A DNA stretch of 14,328 bases, taken from JAAYZK01 sp964535025. GTDB lineage: Bacteria; Planctomycetota; Phycisphaerae; SM23-33; FEN-1343. Location: the NCBI GenBank assembly GCA_964535025.1, contig CAZHRW010000010.1, positions 1 to 14,328 on the forward strand, read 5' to 3'. Made by a program: the position numbers and the translations under genes. The notes under the pieces were generated by a model that saw only the letters and a program-made list of their open reading frames with translations, did not search any database and was not told where the DNA came from. Below, in pieces: positions 13,083 through 14,328 of the stretch; position 1 is the stretch's first letter, and every line of letters starts with the position of its first letter.

Positions 13083-13215
13083 GTAACGACTTGCCAACTG
13101 CAAGGGTTGGAGTTTACAGGCAGCGTCCCCATGAGACCAGAGCGAACGTGGAGAAAAACGGGACCCGCGCGGCGCCGCGTCGCCCATGACCGCGCCCGTG
13201 GTCGGTACACCATCG

Positions 13216-13244
13216 AAAAAAGCCCACGCAAGGATTGCGTGGGC
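13216..13244 (-). terminator. Intrinsic terminator downstream of the GspK-like gene
   Basis: GCCCACGCAA (13222-13231) pairs perfectly with TTGCGTGGGC (13235-13244) over 10 bp with a GGA loop. Read on the minus strand, the stem is followed directly by six U (13221-13216). It lies about 140 bases after the GspK-like stop codon and well before the GspJ-like start. Confidence 0.85.
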
Positions 13245-13251
13245 CTTGTTC

Positions 13252-13293
13252 GCCTTAGCCTTAGCCGTAGCCGTTGCCGTTGCGGTTGCCGTT
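13252..13293 (+). repeat. Right hexamer array
   Basis: Seven head-to-tail hexamers: GCCTTA twice, GCCGTA, GCCGTT twice, GCGGTT, GCCGTT. Reverse-complemented, the consensus AACGGC equals the left-end hexamer. Confidence 0.75.
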
Positions 13294-13299
13294 CCTAAA

Positions 13300-13348
13300 G
13301 CCTCCAGCCTCCAGCCTCCAGCCTACAGCCTCCAGCCTCCAGCCTGCC
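13300..13348 (+). repeat. Right heptamer array
   Basis: Seven heptamers in direct repeat: GCCTCCA three times, GCCTACA, GCCTCCA twice, then GCCTGCC, which runs into the right inverted repeat. Confidence 0.85.
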
Positions 13349-13378
13349 TGCCCGCCGTAGCCTCGGCGAAGGCGGGCC
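13341..13378 (-). repeat. Right 38-bp inverted repeat
   Basis: Reverse complement of 12911-12948 with one mismatch. Its outer edge lies four bases from the stop codon of the GspK-like gene. Confidence 0.85.
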
Positions 13379-13382
13379 GTTC

Positions 13383-14327
13383 TCACTTCACCTCCATGAA
13401 CGCCCGCACCTGCGGCCGGTCGCCGGGCTCGCAGCAGTTGCTGCGATCGAGGATGGCGATGTAGCGCCGGCGTGTGACCGGGTTCAACTGGGGCCCCAAC
13501 TGGACCCAGATGTACGCGCAGTACGTGTCGCTGTTGACCGTCAGGAGATTGGACAGGTAGGTCCAGCGACGTTCGTACTTGGTGAGGTCGGGCACCGTGG
13601 GACCCGTGAGGAGGTCGAGGTCGTCGGGGTCGTAACCGTCGTCGTTCGGGCTACCGGCCAGGGCGCCCAAGAGATACCCCTTGTCCGTGTCGCCGGGGCT
13701 GGTCGAGTACGCGTTCATCGGCGCTGCGGGATCATCGTCGTATTCGAGGCGCAACAGCAGGGCCGGCTCGCCCGCCGAGGCGAAGCCCAGGTCGGTCCGC
13801 AGCCCCCCGCCGCGCCAGTTCAGGACGTCCCACAGGTCGAGGCCGCTGAAGTTCTCGATACCCCTGGGCTGGGCCGCGCTGCCCTCGTAGTCGCGGTTGT
13901 AGTACTCCTCCGCCGGCGCCCCTTCGGTGAACCGGTCGTCCTCGATCGCCCCGAGCCCGTCGCGATACCCGATCAGTTCGGCGGCCATCCGCAAGCGAAA
14001 GGCAAAGGCAAAGGCCTCCGCCGGATCGATTGCCCCTTCTTCCAGCAGGGGCAGGGCGCACAGGGCGTCCAGTGTGGCGGTGTTGACGTTGATCTGTCCG
14101 TGGACGACGCTCTCGCGGTTGTTGGCGTGCGTGACCGACACCGGCGGGACGAGCGGGTCCATGGTCACGCCGTCCCCGTCGTTATCCACGTTGTAGTCAA
14201 CGAGAGGACTGTTGGTCGTGAAATAGTCCGCCGCCAGGCACAGGGCCGGCACGTGCGGATAGGGGCTGGGCATGGCCCCGAAGCGCCAACTGTCGAGGCG
14301 GCCGACGCCGAAGTTGGGCGCGATGTT
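13383..14327 (-). CDS. GspK-like minor pseudopilin/export protein, C-terminal part, 5' end outside window
   Basis: At least 314 residues; the frame is open to the right edge (…APNFGVGRLDSWRFG precedes the first internal Met), so the N-terminus, including any prepilin signal, is missing. The segment VVHGQINVNTATLDALCALP matches the INVNTA signature of GspK and related helix-hairpin-helix regions, followed by a helix that ends in AELIGYRDG. The C-terminus (YLSNLLTVNSDTYCAYIWVQ, then RRRYIAILDRSNC) is the closing beta domain seen in large planctomycete GspK-like proteins. Long Asp-rich loops (DYNVDNDGDGVTMDP; DDGYDPDDLDLLTG) are calcium-site-like, as known for GspK, but this is inference. GspK caps the pseudopilus tip with GspI and GspJ, and a GspJ-like gene follows downstream. 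A triple GGCAAA-type repeat at about 13999-14014 encodes FAFAF. Transcription probably stops at 13216-13244. Confidence 0.68.
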   Translation of the reverse strand, partial: NIAPNFGVGRLDSWRFGAMPSPYPHVPALCLAADYFTTNSPLVDYNVDNDGDGVTMDPLVPPVSVTHANNRESVVHGQINVNTATLDALCALPLLEEGAIDPAEAFAFAFRLRMAAELIGYRDGLGAIEDDRFTEGAPAEEYYNRDYEGSAAQPRGIENFSGLDLWDVLNWRGGGLRTDLGFASAGEPALLLRLEYDDDPAAPMNAYSTSPGDTDKGYLLGALAGSPNDDGYDPDDLDLLTGPTVPDLTKYERRWTYLSNLLTVNSDTYCAYIWVQLGPQLNPVTRRRYIAILDRSNCCEPGDRPQVRAFMEVK

Positions 14328-14328
14328 G

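Larger units (their letters stand above)
12906..13382. other. Intergenic repeat mosaic between the GspK-like and GspJ-like genes
   Basis: This stretch between two same-strand genes holds no convincing gene. From the outside inward it has: near-identical 38-bp inverted repeats at both ends; a heptamer array next to each; a hexamer array next to each; and a core of about 250 bases with an intrinsic terminator pointing with the minus-strand genes, a purine-rich tract, and two overlapping small hairpins (CTTGC/GCAAG at 13090-13104 and CCAAC/GTTGG at 13094-13110). A 91-codon minus-strand open frame (12956-13231) crosses the repeats and is judged non-coding. No transposase or integrase is present. 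Confidence 0.65.

Noticed and set aside
13085..13200. Possible tRNA or small RNA in the core of the repeat element
   Set aside because: No T-loop GTTCRANNC, no acceptor stem and no cloverleaf could be drawn; only short hairpins of 5 bp and a 12-base palindrome (13168-13179) are seen.
12956..13231. 91-codon minus-strand frame inside the repeat mosaic
   Set aside because: It runs through the arrays, the purine tract and the terminator stem, lacks a ribosome site and has no protein-like pattern.
13300..13348. CRISPR array
   Set aside because: The repeat units are seven bases with no spacers between them; it is a simple tandem repeat.
12911..13378. Insertion sequence with a transposase gene
   Set aside because: The inverted repeats fit a mobile element, but the 392 bases between them hold no plausible transposase and no target duplication is visible, so only a non-autonomous repeat is claimed.

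Overview
The window is a GC-rich stretch (codon third positions almost all G or C) that reads as chromosomal DNA of a diderm bacterium. I infer Planctomycetota, probably a Phycisphaerae-like lineage. The reasons are genes for Kdo/LPS transport, the MEP isoprenoid pathway, large pseudopilin-export proteins with Asp-rich inserts, and repeat-rich intergenic DNA. That placement rests on protein style, not on a marker gene or a search. I can support twelve protein genes, two of them cut by the window edges.

Left part (1-1564). A plus-strand gene enters from the left edge and meets a strong hairpin. It faces a three-gene minus-strand set: a small two-helix membrane protein, a YjbQ/UPF0047 protein and a zinc-ribbon protein of unknown role. 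A short divergent spacer (1565-1632) then leads to a long B12-binding/radical SAM protein of the TIGR03960 family. A GNAT acetyltransferase and a LarE-type sulfur transferase follow, each with its own upstream region.

Middle part (5041-8779, minus strand). A well-formed sigma70-like promoter at 8870-8898 drives kdsC (Kdo 8-phosphate phosphatase). Seven bases further on comes a 1071-residue protein with one N-terminal membrane anchor and a long series of OstA/LptC-like beta repeats. In proteobacteria kdsC is followed by small lptC and lptA genes; here one giant protein holds that position. This is the most interesting item in the window.

Right part. A compact plus-strand operon encodes a site-2 protease, TrpS and IspG, with only one base between trpS and ispG. 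IspG converges, across a hairpin, on two minus-strand genes of a type II secretion/type IV pilus-like pseudopilin cluster: the C-terminal part of a GspK-like protein (to the right edge) and a GspJ/PilW-like prepilin. These two are separated by 488 bases that hold a mosaic repeat element: near-identical 38-bp inverted repeats at both ends, each followed inward by a heptamer array and then a hexamer array, around a core with an intrinsic terminator. No RNA gene, CRISPR array, transposase or integrase was seen.
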